A DNA stretch of 64,000 nucleotides, from contig JALQPE010002345.1 in assembly GCA_030407315.1 (NCBI GenBank), positions 124,001 through 188,000 on the forward strand, given 5' to 3'. The notes under the pieces are model-generated. The model saw only the letters and a list, made by a program, of their open reading frames with translations, did not search any database and was not told the origin of the DNA. Source of the DNA: Asparagopsis taxiformis (lineage: Eukaryota; Rhodophyta; Florideophyceae; Bonnemaisoniales; Bonnemaisoniaceae). This document shows, piece by piece, positions 47,891 to 58,708 of this stretch. How positions within the stretch are numbered: position 1 is the first letter of the stretch; every line of letters starts with the position of its first letter. Position numbers and translations under genes: made by a program.

Positions 47891-49190
47891 TTCAGAGTAG
47901 TCCGTTGGCCGGATGAAAATGAAAAGAAAAAGAGTTCCTCGCGTCTAAAACAAAACAGGGCCTGTGGTTATCTGTTAGAAGGTGTATTTGCGGTGGTTAA
48001 CGGTGGAAGACTACCTTGTGCAGACTACGAAAATACTTATCTGCAGAACGCATAATATGAGGGATACACATAGCGCGTTGAAGTAGTTACTAAAATTTTC
48101 GTATGGAACTTCCATGGCGAAATCATCCATGTCGCAATTAATTTTCGAGAAGCTGGCATGATAATAAGCTGGCATATGTTTCGGGTCTGATTTATCCTAA
48201 ACTGAGCGTCGAAATGACTCCCCCGGACATGAAGTCTCAGGTGACAGCGCATTCGTTGTGGATACACGAATGAGACACGGGAAGATGGTGCATTGCAGAA
48301 AGACGAATGAGACCGCAAGTGTACCTGAATCATTTGAAATGTATGCAATTTACACGATCCTACAACGTGTAATGCCAAGCGAACGCCTGTCCGCAGAACG
48401 GGGAGTTAGGGAAATCAATAAAAAAGCGCGTAAACGGTTGATTCAGATATTTGTAAATATGTTAAACTTTTGCACTCGTATAGTTCGCTTAAACCAAATT
48501 AGAAAAACATATGCTGGAAAGGGTGATGATACGCAGCCATGGTGACTTAGCAAAACGATGAATTCATCAGGGAATGATATTTGTAAAAACAAGTTTACTT
48601 CTGTGCTGTAGACACTATCTTTTAAATAATTTCCTTGAATTCGTTTAGAAATTTGTTAGTTTTCAAAAGTTACTCCCTTCCTCCTCGATGATATGTATCA
48701 CGGTTTCCATTGTCGCACTTATATTCATATCCGATTTAGTAAGCTCCCTGGATATTATTGCTTTGAAAAATTACTTATCGAAGCTTAAATGGACCCTACT
48801 TTATCTGACTGTAGATAATTTGCAATACCAGATTCAACACCGCCCCTAGCAGGTTTCTTGCGGTTCTGCGCAGCACCCAGAAGACCATCATTAAATTTCG
48901 CTCTTTTTCGCTCCTGTTGTGCGTCTCCGCTTCCTTCCATGAGTTGACTGGGCGCTATTTCACCATGTTCTGATGATTTGCTGAGTGCGGGCGATTCATC
49001 CTCCGACTCATCACCTACGGAAACCGCGATACACTTCTGTAGTATTCCACATGCAATAAGCTTCTTACTTCTGACGTGGGGTGGGAAGGACGGATTACCG
49101 GTTGGTTTCTTCACGTTCGCCATTTTGTTGACCCTTATCTTCAGAGAGTGCATTTTGCGCGTGGGCCTTTCATGCTTGTAGCAGGTAGAA
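47891..49190. other. Gene-poor, AT-rich stretch with unrecognised short ORFs
   Basis: 1.3 kb. A minus-strand frame at 49228-48785 (up to 147 aa; basic, with an acidic run DESEDESPA and a KRAKF motif) and a plus-strand frame at 48258-48545 are the longest. Neither has a recognisable domain. Both may be transposon relics. Confidence 0.3.
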
Positions 49191-52008
49191 CATCCGCTGG
49201 TGCGGCAAAACCACCCTACAGGTGTCACGAGCCTCGATAGAGGAAGTGGTAGAGCAGATGAACGTTGTAGGGTACCCAGCGGGTAGTCTCGTATGAGATA
49301 ATATGTCGCTACCCGGATGGGGTTGTGCGATCGTAGTGCTCACGCGAAGTGCGTATGAATGGAGCACAACCTTTGGACTAGCTGTTGGCTAGCCCAAAGG
49401 TTGTCCCTGAGAGGGGTAAACGATAGGTATGCGAGCACTGTTCCAATAGATCGTAATTCTACTTGAGTTTACGTTACTCTCCTAACCGAGCCTACTGGAT
49501 AGTCAAGTAGCATATTTATACTAAGTTACTGTAAGCTAGGGTTAGTGGTTAGGAATAAATACCCAGTTAGCTGACCAATCTAAAACCAGTTAACGACGCT
49601 CGCCTACCCGCGAGATCATTGCCAGTTAGGCTTACATTGTAATGTTCAGCTGATCAGCTTAAAGTTAGAAATTTGACCCTTGTGGGGTCTTGGCCACAGC
49701 CGATGGGCCCGAGTGGGGTATTTACAGCCTTGCGCTTGTCCCAATTACAGGAAACACGCCCAGCTGGCTGGTGCCTTGTGATTGGCACGTCCCTTAAGTG
49801 GGTACCCAATAGGGAGGTGACACGGCGCAGTATGAGAGGACCGCCAGGCGGTACGACACTCAGTACCATAGAACTGCCAGGCGGTACGACAAGTAGCCCA
49901 CTATTTTCCGTACATAGATGTAGTGCAATGGCTTGGTCGATTCGACAACGGGCAGCCTTGGCTGTAAGCAGAATCGGCGAGCCACCGCGAGGTGTTCGAG
50001 CCCTCCTGTCCCGGTAGTCAGGCTCTGGTCGAGTGTGGTAGAGCAAAGGCGAATCGCCTACCTTGGTGTGGGTTGTAAGGCCACACAGACAATCCGTCTA
50101 GAATCCTGTGGTCACATGGTGAGTCATGATGGTGCACCGAAAGGATGGTGGTTAACCAACCCTAATAGGGAAGAAGGGAGAACACCAGGCACAACAGGGA
50201 TGAGTGCCTTGTATAAGAAGCAAAAAGTGAAGAAGAAAGGGGAGCCCTATAGAATAGGGCGGGTGCTGGTACAGCGATGCATACAGCGATACGCTAGTAC
50301 AGCAGGAGAGGAGCAGTGGCTCAAGAGCCGGGCACCAGGCACCCGAAGATACCTGATCGAAGGGCACGCGCACCACCGGTGACGCGTGGTATCGGGGAAA
50401 GGGAAGCTGATCCAGCAGAATAACCAGTCAAAGACTGAATCAGAGGGTGACCAGGATCGGCGCGGTCCGCGCTATAGCCAAAGACGAAGCAGGCTTCCAT
50501 AAGACTGCAAAACGATAGTTGGGAGCACATCAATAACCAAGTCCGATTGGTTGGGGGGGTTGCTGAACCAGCACGACGGCCAGGACAGAAAGCTGATACA
50601 GCGCGGAATGGGTTCCAGAAGCAGGCCAGACACTATAGCCAAAGTCGAAGCAGGCTGTAATGAGACTGCGAAACGCAAGTTGGGAATGGCTCGCAACCAT
50701 ACCTCCGGATGGACACCAGACGGCCGAGGACACCTGATTGAGGGGCACGCGCACCACCGGTGACGCGTGGTAGGGGCAATGCTGATACAGCGTCCCGACA
50801 TTGAGAAGCTTAATCAGCGAAAAGGGACACCGGAAGAGTGCCAAGCACCATTACCAAGGGAGAAGCACACTGAATCAGTAGGCAAAACGAACCCTGGGGG
50901 TAGATTGGACACCGAGCTTCCGGCTGGCTTTTACAATCAAAGGACATGGCGGTTCGCCTCTAGTTAAATACTAAATTATATGTGGCTTGTATCCCTAAAT
51001 GTCCTTGTGGTTGATGTCCAATAGGTAGGCTAAATACTGATACAGAAGGGTGGTCGAAAAACCTAAGTGACGGTTGCGCCGGCGGCGCTGGCACACTGTA
51101 AATACAGTGTAAACTGTTAGGTGTGGTGTACAATTCAGTGTATCACTGGTCTCACGTGCCACGTGTTCAGTGATTGCACTACTGTTAGAATAGATAGTTC
51201 AAAATAGTTTCGAAATAAAAGAATTGGGTAAAGTGCCCAAAACTGGAGGTGAAACACCTAGCTGTAAGCGCTTCGCCAAGTGGCATTGCACTGCAATAGA
51301 GACTAGTTCAGGAGGTGTATTATGATTCCTAAGTCATAAACTATGGTCCTCTAGAACATGTGCGGTTTTAGAAAGTACTACAGGTAGTAACTACCTCTAG
51401 TACTTTCTACAATTTTAATAGAAGTGCAACTGTTGCACTTCTATTGAAATTGTAGTTTTACGTCATAGACACTTCTTCTAGAGAAGAATTAGTTTCTCTG
51501 CGAGTTACAGTAACTGTAGATAGGTAGAAACTAATAGAAAAGAGAACCATTTACTAGCTCTATGGTACCAAATTCTAACATTGCACTGTCTACCTCTATT
51601 CTAGCTCTATCTAGCGAGATGTTTGTCTGAGGCTGGACGACTTTTCCCTTGTCACAAAGTAGATTCAAGCTGGTCGATACCATCTGTTCGTAGGATAGAC
51701 CATCACCATCAACGTTAAATAATTCATCTTCACCTCAACTACTCAACCTTCTACAGTAATTTTACTGTCAGCTAGCCTGCACGTGTCTGTACTGCCAATC
51801 TTGGCAAACTGCTGACAATATTTTTATGCTACTTTTACAACATTCCAGAATTATGAAGTGAAAGTGCAATGTCAGTGAAAAAGTTATTAGTAAGTTTTCA
51901 TCAATTTTTACCATTTCCTCTTGGTAGCAATCACAACCTCTTATCTCTATTTGGTGGCTCGGAGAGCAGTATTTCCAAATACAGTGCGGACGCAATATGA
52001 ACAATGCA
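49190..52008. repeat. Hairpin- and repeat-rich non-coding tract next to 28S fragment
   Basis: 2.8 kb with no credible protein. It contains several perfect or near-perfect inverted repeats (49366-49404, 51370-51408, 51408-51454) and shuffled direct repeats. One pair (50351-50391 and 50732-50772) shares a core GCACGCGCACCACCGGTGAC; a second pair (50472-50524 and 50633-50685) begins CTATAGCCAAAG. The order is A-B-B-A. It could be a decayed rDNA spacer, a self-splicing intron region or a non-autonomous element. Group I intron core elements could not be established by eye. Confidence 0.55.
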
Positions 52009-52398
52009 GGTAAGGTAAGTCGGCAAATTGGACCTGTAACTTTGGGAAAAAGGTTGGCTCTAGTGCTGCGCGGGATTGGCAACCCCGCCGCTGTGCTGCG
52101 TGTGGTGTGCTCGGCGGGCGGGCTATCGCAAGACGGACTGCCTACCGCAGCGTACTGCGCGTGACTCGCAACGGGGTGGCGCCCGCGACGTGCAGCGCAC
52201 TAGAACTGCAACGGGCAAAGGGAATCCGACTGTTTAATTAAAACAAAGCATTGCGAGGGTCGTGACCGATGTTGGCGAAATGTGATTTCTGCTCAGTGCT
52301 CTGAATGTCAAAGTGAAGAGATTCAATCAAGCGCGGGTAAACAGCAGGAGTAACTATGACTCTCTTAAGGTAGCGAAGTGTCTCGTCATCTAATTAGT
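52009..52398 (+). pseudogene. Truncated 28S (LSU) rRNA fragment, domain IV region
   Basis: About 390 nt matching nuclear LSU rRNA in order: GTAAGTCGGCAAATTGGA, GGCTCT, a variable expansion, GGGAATCCGACTGTTTAATT with AAAACAAAGCATTGCGA, ATGTGATTTCTGCTCAGTGC, TCTGAATGTCAAAGTGAAGA, CAAGCGCGGGTAAACAGCAG, GAGTAACTATGACTCTCTTA and CTCGTCATCTAATTAGT. It breaks off exactly after TAATTAGT, where functional genes continue GACGCGCATGAATGG. Positions that are nearly invariant are changed: GTAAACAGCAGG for GTAAACGGCGGG, and TGCTCAG for TGCCCAG. Both truncation and these changes argue for a pseudogene, unless introns interrupt a divergent real gene. Confidence 0.88.
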
Positions 52399-52438
52399 CC
52401 ACGTGGCACGGCGGCCGCAGGCCGCCCGCGCCACGTGG
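52399..52438. repeat. GC-rich palindromic hairpin abutting the rRNA break
   Basis: CCACGTGGC...GCCACGTGG outer arms with GGCGGCC/GGCCGCC inner arms. It starts at the first base after the conserved rRNA sequence ends. Confidence 0.8.
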
Positions 52439-52654
52439 AGCCAAAAAGACTCCGAATTTTATTTTAATTGGCGCCACTTTCCCAAAAGTGAGCAACAGGC
52501 ACCAATCCTACTACACGTGTCCAGCTACAGCAATCTAAGTAGGGTAGACTACTGCTAAGCTATCAGTAAAACTTACCAGTTGAAATTTGCAAAAATGCAA
52601 AAATTAAAATTTCCAGATTTGCAGGGCAGCTGTCCTTAAGAACTTACTAGTCCA

Positions 52655-53122
52655 TTGTCCACCTTGTTGTCTGTTCTTTGTCACTCTGACGAACAAAAAC
52701 AAAATTCGCCACACCGGCATGTCTGCGGTGTGTCCTTCCCGCTGGGCGATGAAGGAGATGGAGGAGTTAACTTACCCCTCCATTGCATGACAATATGTTC
52801 AGAGTGTGGCCATTCTGAGGCAGGAGCGTATCCAGCCGCGCTCCTGTCGATGTTTTGCAGCGATTTTGGAACATTCACGTAACAAGCTGCTAGCTGCACG
52901 GTTCATTCGCTCATGTGCATCTTTCAAGATCATACGGCTGTTCCATTTCGTACCTGTGGTGGCTCGTCTAACTCGATGTTTCAGAGTATATGCGAGCAGT
53001 GTTATTGTGATCGGCACTTCCTATGGTTTTGCAATAAATGCTCCATTCAATATCTGCAGCTCCTTTGTTTGATGCAGGTCCCTGGGGCCAAAAGTGTGAC
53101 GCGATTATTATCAGGTGCATAA
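52655..53122 (+). pseudogene. Broken Cys-rich ORF, possible transposon relic
   Basis: Two frames in the same phase (52655-52882 and 52913-53122) are separated by one stop codon. Together they read as a Cys/His-rich segment (CMTICSECGHSEAGAYPAAL, then a stretch with CGG, CEQCYCDRH and FCNKC). Paired CxxC motifs like these occur in zinc clusters attached to several transposase families. I could not identify the family. The single in-frame stop suggests recent decay. Confidence 0.25.
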
Positions 53123-54285
53123 TTCAATGGGTGGCATGCGTGAGATGACTTCACCACATAAATTTTGTTACTAAAGCAGCAGACCCTTCTTGTCAGCAGT
53201 TTGTTCGTATAGATTTTAACTGCCCCAGAATGCATTCCCCAGCGCGACCTGTTAGTCTCTGGGTGAGAGGGGGAGCATTCTGACGATGTTGTTGCTGCCG
53301 CATTGTCCGCGGCAGGTACCCCTTGTCTGGACACCCATTTTCGTAGGTGAGATTCGGATAAAATTGGATACCATTGGTGTGGTCTATGGTTGCACATTGA
53401 GTGTGTACGACGAGTTGTGCGTGTGCGTGGCGGGTGGTATTATCCAAATTTTCAAAATTTCCGAAAAAAAGATCGAGATCGGGAGATCTTCGCCGTCGTG
53501 TGGCCAGTTATGTACTCGTTGTAGGCCTTGTCGAATTCTATTGGTGGGTCGCCGACGTGTCGACGGTGCAAGCGCTACCCCACGGCTCATTTCTGGCTCA
53601 TACTTGGCCGCATAATATACCGCGTTTGATAGGCCGTTTCCTTCGGCGTCTATCTCCTCTTAGTGGACCAAAACGATTGGTTTGAGAGGCTGTTTTGAGA
53701 TACGCACTTGTTTCCAAATCATGGACGAGTTATACATAGAACTGACGTCTTCATGGGCTCCGTACTTGGTGCCATTGGCAGCGATAGTTACGCGAGGGGA
53801 AAGACCGATAAGGTGCTCACTGTTCTTCCGGCTCAGCACTGCAACAGTCCCGCACTAGTCGCTCGAGAGTGTGCCGAACTTGCGCCGTTGGCGGCATTTC
53901 TCTGTTCATTATAGTGCGCCATCTTTAAAGCCATGTGGCTGGCAGGGTGTTGTTCCTCCGTGGGAACCGATGGAGGTACCATAGCGCCACCGTGTGTTGG
54001 ATTCGTTTGCTGAGTGCAGGATCTGTTAGCAGGGGCGGGGGGCCAGTCTGAATGCAAGGGATGTGCCGCATTGTTCTGTTTCCCTGTCTCCATTCTCTCA
54101 ACATCAGCTCTTTTCCGGACATCAATCGCAGAGCAGTTGGGATGCGGCGCTGAGATTCGAGCCGCTGTAAACATTCTTTTCTTCGCGTGATGAGTGTGGG
54201 CGTCGTTTGATCGCCATTGTTGACGTTGACAATTTTGCGAAGCTTGCGTATTCTTGACGCAAGTAACGTCTGTGTTCTCGGAAAT
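53123..54285. other. Unclassified repeat-region DNA
   Basis: Frames at 53286-53685 and on the minus strand at 54303-53833 (156 aa, His/Asn/Ser-rich) show no recognisable domain. They switch frame repeatedly, as expected of mobile-element relics. Confidence 0.25.
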
Positions 54286-54490
54286 GGACGCGGACGTCCA
54301 CAACCTCTAGTACACCTAGTATTACTAGGCGGACGTCCATGTTCTCCAGTATTTTTGGATGTCCGCCTAGAACTGGACGTCCATGCGGTCTAGTACGTCT
54401 AGTATTACTAGGGCGACATTCAATGTTTCTAGTACCACGGATGTCCCCCTCGGGATGGACTTCCGCCATGTCTATGTCCACCTAGGATGG
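54286..54490. repeat. GGACGTCCA / CTAGTA degenerate tandem repeat
   Basis: Alternating GGACGTCCA-type palindromes and CTAGTAnnnCTAGTATTACTAGG blocks, about four imperfect units. The GGACGTCCATT motif also occurs in each unit of the satellite downstream. Confidence 0.6.
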
Positions 54491-54539
54491 GCGCCGGTTC
54501 AGAAATTCAAAAATTTCGACCCCAGAAATTTCTGCCGCC

Positions 54540-55600
54540 GTGCTCGACATGGATGTCCGCATCCATCACGGCGACCACTCTATTTTTCCTTGTCGGTCGA
54601 CTCCAATTTCGTCTTTAATTTTTTCATCCTCTCGCTCACACCCCCTTCCTGTTGGTGCTCACCTCCCCCGTACTGTACCTCAAACACCCCCATACCACTC
54701 TAGCACGCATTTTCAGATACCTATCCCCGCTTCCACGGTGCACACCTCCATTCCATACCTACTTTTCTGCTCTACCGTACAGATTTCGTATAACCAGTCC
54801 TCATACTACCTCAGAATAGGGCAAAACACCCCCTATCTCCTCGACCATGCTCTCCCCCATCACCTTTGAAACGTATTGTTCTTCAGTACCCTCTCTCCTC
54901 TACCCTCAACCCCTCTCCTTCGCCCTCTACACAAACTTCCCCTGCAGCTTACTCTTCCAAACCTCTCACTCCCCATCCCGTACCCGACCTGCTCCACCCC
55001 TCCCTCCCTCAGCTGCTCCATGCCCCCACGCCATCCGCATCTTCGATACCGTATACACCACCACCACCGGCCCACGCTCCCGCACTGCGGGGTGGCTCCC
55101 CCGCCGTATCCCCAGAAACCTCCCCGCTCTGAAACACATATCAACCCCCCACTTCGCACCCTTCCTCCCACTCCCCTCCCTCCCCAAATACAATAAACCC
55201 CTTCTTCTCCATCACATCCCCACTCACCACAGCCAGAACAGACGCCACCCCCTCCCCTTCTTTCTCCTCACTTTCCTAAAAACCCCTCCTCTCGGCGCCT
55301 TCAACCGCACCCTCCTACGGTCCCACCTAAACACCTCCTCCGCCCTCACTACCCCAACACCCCGCAGCGTCTCCCCAATCCCCATAATATGCTTGTCGGC
55401 ACTCCTCTCCGAATCACAATCCATTCTAAACCCGCACTCCGTACATTTCCACCTCCCCCTGTACCATCCCAAGATTCCATCCCCCCACAGAACACATCCT
55501 CATACCACAGAAGAATTTTCTTCCTCTCATACCTCATCCTTAAAACCTCCATCAGCTCCATGTAAATTTCGATGAAAATATTTTCTCTACTATGCAATCT
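54540..55600. other. Pyrimidine-rich plus strand (purine-rich minus strand), no credible gene
   Basis: About 1 kb in which the plus strand is dominated by C and T (for example CCACCCCTCCCTCCCTC). Open frames on all sides are due to the bias. A minus-strand frame at 55472-55224 includes KCTECGFRMDCD, which looks zinc-finger-like but stands alone. Confidence 0.55.
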
Positions 55601-55859
55601 CAAACATGTATGAGCCTATGCCTTTCGCTTTGTCAACCCTGAATATTGGTACTCATGTATTCATAAAATAGGGCCACCCACATCCCTATCCCGTTCTGCA
55701 AGCTTTACAAACCACTAGACGCATACTCCACAACTATACAACAAACACTACTCGCTATTTCAGACGACGCGGTACACAAGTAGCGTAGTGTCAACCTTCC
55801 GTGACGCCTTCCCTGATGCGTACAAGTGGGAAACAAGTCTAGACGTATATCAGAACTGA

Positions 55860-58440
55860 GTGCGGGAATTTTCGGCACAGGAGATGCTGGGCCACCAAAT
55901 TGATTTTTCGGAAATTTTAGAATTTCTGGGCTGGCCAGCAATGCAATCGAGCTGGACATCCACCGGACGTCCATTTCAGGTTGGTCGCGAGAGGGTGGGG
56001 CGGGACCATGATGAAACAAGGACCAAGACCTTTCCCTGACGTGTTGAGCCTGAAATCGACCCTTCGTGAGACGCGATTTTGGCTTACAGTTGGTGCTAAT
56101 AGAAGCCAGTGATAGCCCCGATCGGGGCGGCAGCCGGCTCCGGCTTACAGTTGGTGCTTACAGACGCCAGTGATAGCCCCCGATCGGGGCCGGCGGTCGG
56201 TTCCTGGGGCCGTTGTGGCCAAATTAGACACCCTGATTTGAATTAAAATTTGGGCTATTCTCAAAAACATGCACATGTGAACATGTTTTTGAGATGGGGG
56301 TGTGCCGTACGGCACAATCGACCGCCCAAATCGTTGATTTTTGCAAGATTTTTTGTGCCCGAAATTTTAGAATTTCTGGGCTGGCCAGCAGTGCATCTGA
56401 GCTGGACATCCACCGGACGTCCATTTCAGGTTGGTCGTGTGCTGCCTACATCCACGCATTGCAGAAACTAAGCCAGCGGGTTCACTACTAATACAAAGTA
56501 CACGGAATATGAGTAACGTGATGGGTGAGTAGTGTTTGTGTTGAGGGAGTAAGGCGGGACCATGATGAAACAGGGAAAAGATGTCACCCAAGCATAACTT
56601 AGGCTTCAAGCCTGGAATCGAACCTTCGTAAGACGCGATTTTGGCTTACAGTTAGTGCTTACAGAAGCCAGTGATGGCCCCGCTCGGGGCGGCGGCCGGT
56701 TCCTGGGGCCGTTGTGGCCAAATTAGACACCCTGATTTGAATTAAAATTTGGGCTATTCTCAAAAACATGCACATGTGAACATGTTTTTGAGATGGGGGT
56801 GTGCCGTACGGCACAATCGACCGCCCAAATCGATGTTTTTTGCAATATTTTTTTGTGCCCGAAATTGTAGAATTTCTGGGCTGGCCAGCAATGCATCTGA
56901 GCTGGACATCCACCGGACGTCCATTTCAGGTTGGTCGTGTGCTGCCTACATCCACGCATTGCAGAAACTAAGCCAGCGGGTTCACTACTAATACAAAGTA
57001 CACGGAATATGAGTAACGTGATGGGTGAGTAGTGTTTGTGTTGAGGGAGTAAGGCGGGACCATGATGAACAGGGAAAAAGATGTCACCCAAGCATAACTT
57101 AGGCTTCAAGCCTGGAATCGAACCTTCGTAAGACGCGATTTTGGCTTACAGTTAGTGCTTACAGAAGCCAGTGATGGCCCCGCTCGGGGCGGCGGCCGGT
57201 TCCTGGGGCCGTTGTGGCCAAATTAGACACCCTGATTTGAATTAAAATTTGGGCTATTCTCAAAAACATGCACATGTGAACATGTTTTTGAGATGGGGGT
57301 GTGCCGTACGGCACAATCGACCGCCCAAATCGATGTTTTTTGCAATATTTTTTTGTGCCCGAAATTGTAGAATTTCTGGGCTGGCCAGCAATGCATCTGA
57401 GCTGGACATCCACCGGACGTCCATTTCAGGTTGGTCGTGTGCTGCCTACATCCACGCATTGCAGAAACTAAGCCAGCGGGTTCACTACTAATACAAAGTA
57501 CACGGAATATGAGTAACGTGATGGGTGAGTAGTGTTTGTGTTGAGGGAGTAAGGCGGGACCATGATGAAACAGGGAAAAAGATGTCACCCAAGCATAACT
57601 TAGGCTTCAAGCCTGGAATCGAACCTTCGTAAGACGCGATTTTGGCTTACAGTTAGTGCTTACAGAAGCCAGTGATGGCCCCGCTCGGGGCGGCGGCCGG
57701 TTCCTGGGGCCGTTGTGGCCAAATTAGACACCCTGATTTGAATTAAAATTTGGGCTATTCTCAAAAACATGCACATGTGAACATGTTTTTGAGATGGGGG
57801 TGTGCCGTACGGCACAATCGACCGCCCAAATCGATGTTTTTTGCAATATTTTTTTGTGCCCGAAATTGTAGAATTTCTGGGCTGGCCAGCAATGCATCTG
57901 AGCTGGACATCCACCGGACGTCCATTTCAGGTTGGTCGTGTGCTGCCTACATCCACGCATTGCAGAAACTAAGCCAGCGGGTTCACTACTAATACAAAGT
58001 ACACGGAATATGAGTAACGTGATGGGTGAGTAGTGTTTGTGTTGAGGGAGTAAGGCGGGACCATGATGAAACAGGGAAAAAGATGTCACCCAAGCATAAC
58101 TTAGGCTTCAAGCCTGGAATCGAACCTTCGTAAGACGCGATTTTGGCTTACAGTTAGTGCTTACAGAAGCCAGTGATGGCCCGCTCGGGGCGGCGGCCGG
58201 TTCCTGGGGCCGTTGTGGCCAAATTAGACACCCTGATTTGAATTAAATTTGGGCTATTCTCAAAAAACATGCACATGTGAACATGTTTTTGAGATGGGGG
58301 TGTGCCGTACGGCACAATCGACCGCCCAAATCGATGTTTTTTGCAATATTTTTTTGTGCCCGAAATTGTAGAATTTCTGGGCTGGCCAGCAATGCATCTG
58401 AGCTGGACATCCACCGGACGTCCATTTCAGGTTGATCGTG
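55860..58440. repeat. Satellite array, ~500-bp unit
   Basis: The phrase GGGCTATTCTCAAAAAC begins at about 56252, 56751, 57251, 57752 and 58251, giving a period of 499-501 bp. Units are nearly identical. A diverged partial unit leads in from 55860. Each unit holds a 12-bp inverted repeat (CTCAAAAACATG/CATGTTTTTGAG around CACATGTGAA), a 14-bp palindrome GTGCCGTACGGCAC and GGACGTCCATTTCAGG. ORFs of 80-128 aa inside the units are repeated copies of the same frame with no family resemblance, so I treat them as non-coding. Confidence 0.95.
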
Positions 58441-58708
58441 TATCGTGCACGTCCACCCATTACCGGAAGCAAGTAGGCGATGAAGCACGTACAAACCCAA
58501 TTGTTCTGCTATTTCTACCATAGACCATCGAGTCTAGAGATGTGAGGGAATCGTCCTGGAAATCATGCTCCAACCCACGAGGGAATGGACAATCTAGTTT
58601 GAAAGCATGGAACGGAAGTACATTATACTAGGTTCATAGATTGGAAGTGATAAAGGAGATGATTATATTCTCGATAATTGTTTACCAAAGTAGTAGTTGT
58701 TAAGCTAT
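58441..58708. other. Boundary between satellite and oxygenase block
   Basis: About 270 nt of unique AT-rich DNA after the last satellite unit breaks off in the middle of a unit (after TTTCAGGTTGATCGTG). Confidence 0.4.

Noticed and set aside
49800..49850. AGTATGAGAGGA as a sarcin-ricin-loop piece of LSU rRNA
   Set aside because: Only ~12 nt resemble the loop and the flanks do not match LSU; probably coincidence.
51200..51370. Group I intron core (AGAGACTAG ... AACTATGGTCC)
   Set aside because: Short resemblance to P7 strands, but P3, P4-P6 and splice context could not be shown by eye; left as a question for covariance models.
54847..55575. Plus-strand ORF of 242 aa
   Set aside because: Pro/Ser/Leu-rich product of pyrimidine-biased DNA; no domain and strong composition bias.
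55860..58440. Possible CRISPR array because of regular repeats
   Set aside because: Units are ~500 bp and repeat in full without unique spacers; this is a satellite in eukaryotic DNA.
56367..58521. Repeated 80-128 aa ORFs inside the satellite as a protein family
   Set aside because: The same frame recurs only because the DNA repeats; several copies are broken by single-base differences and no domain is visible.
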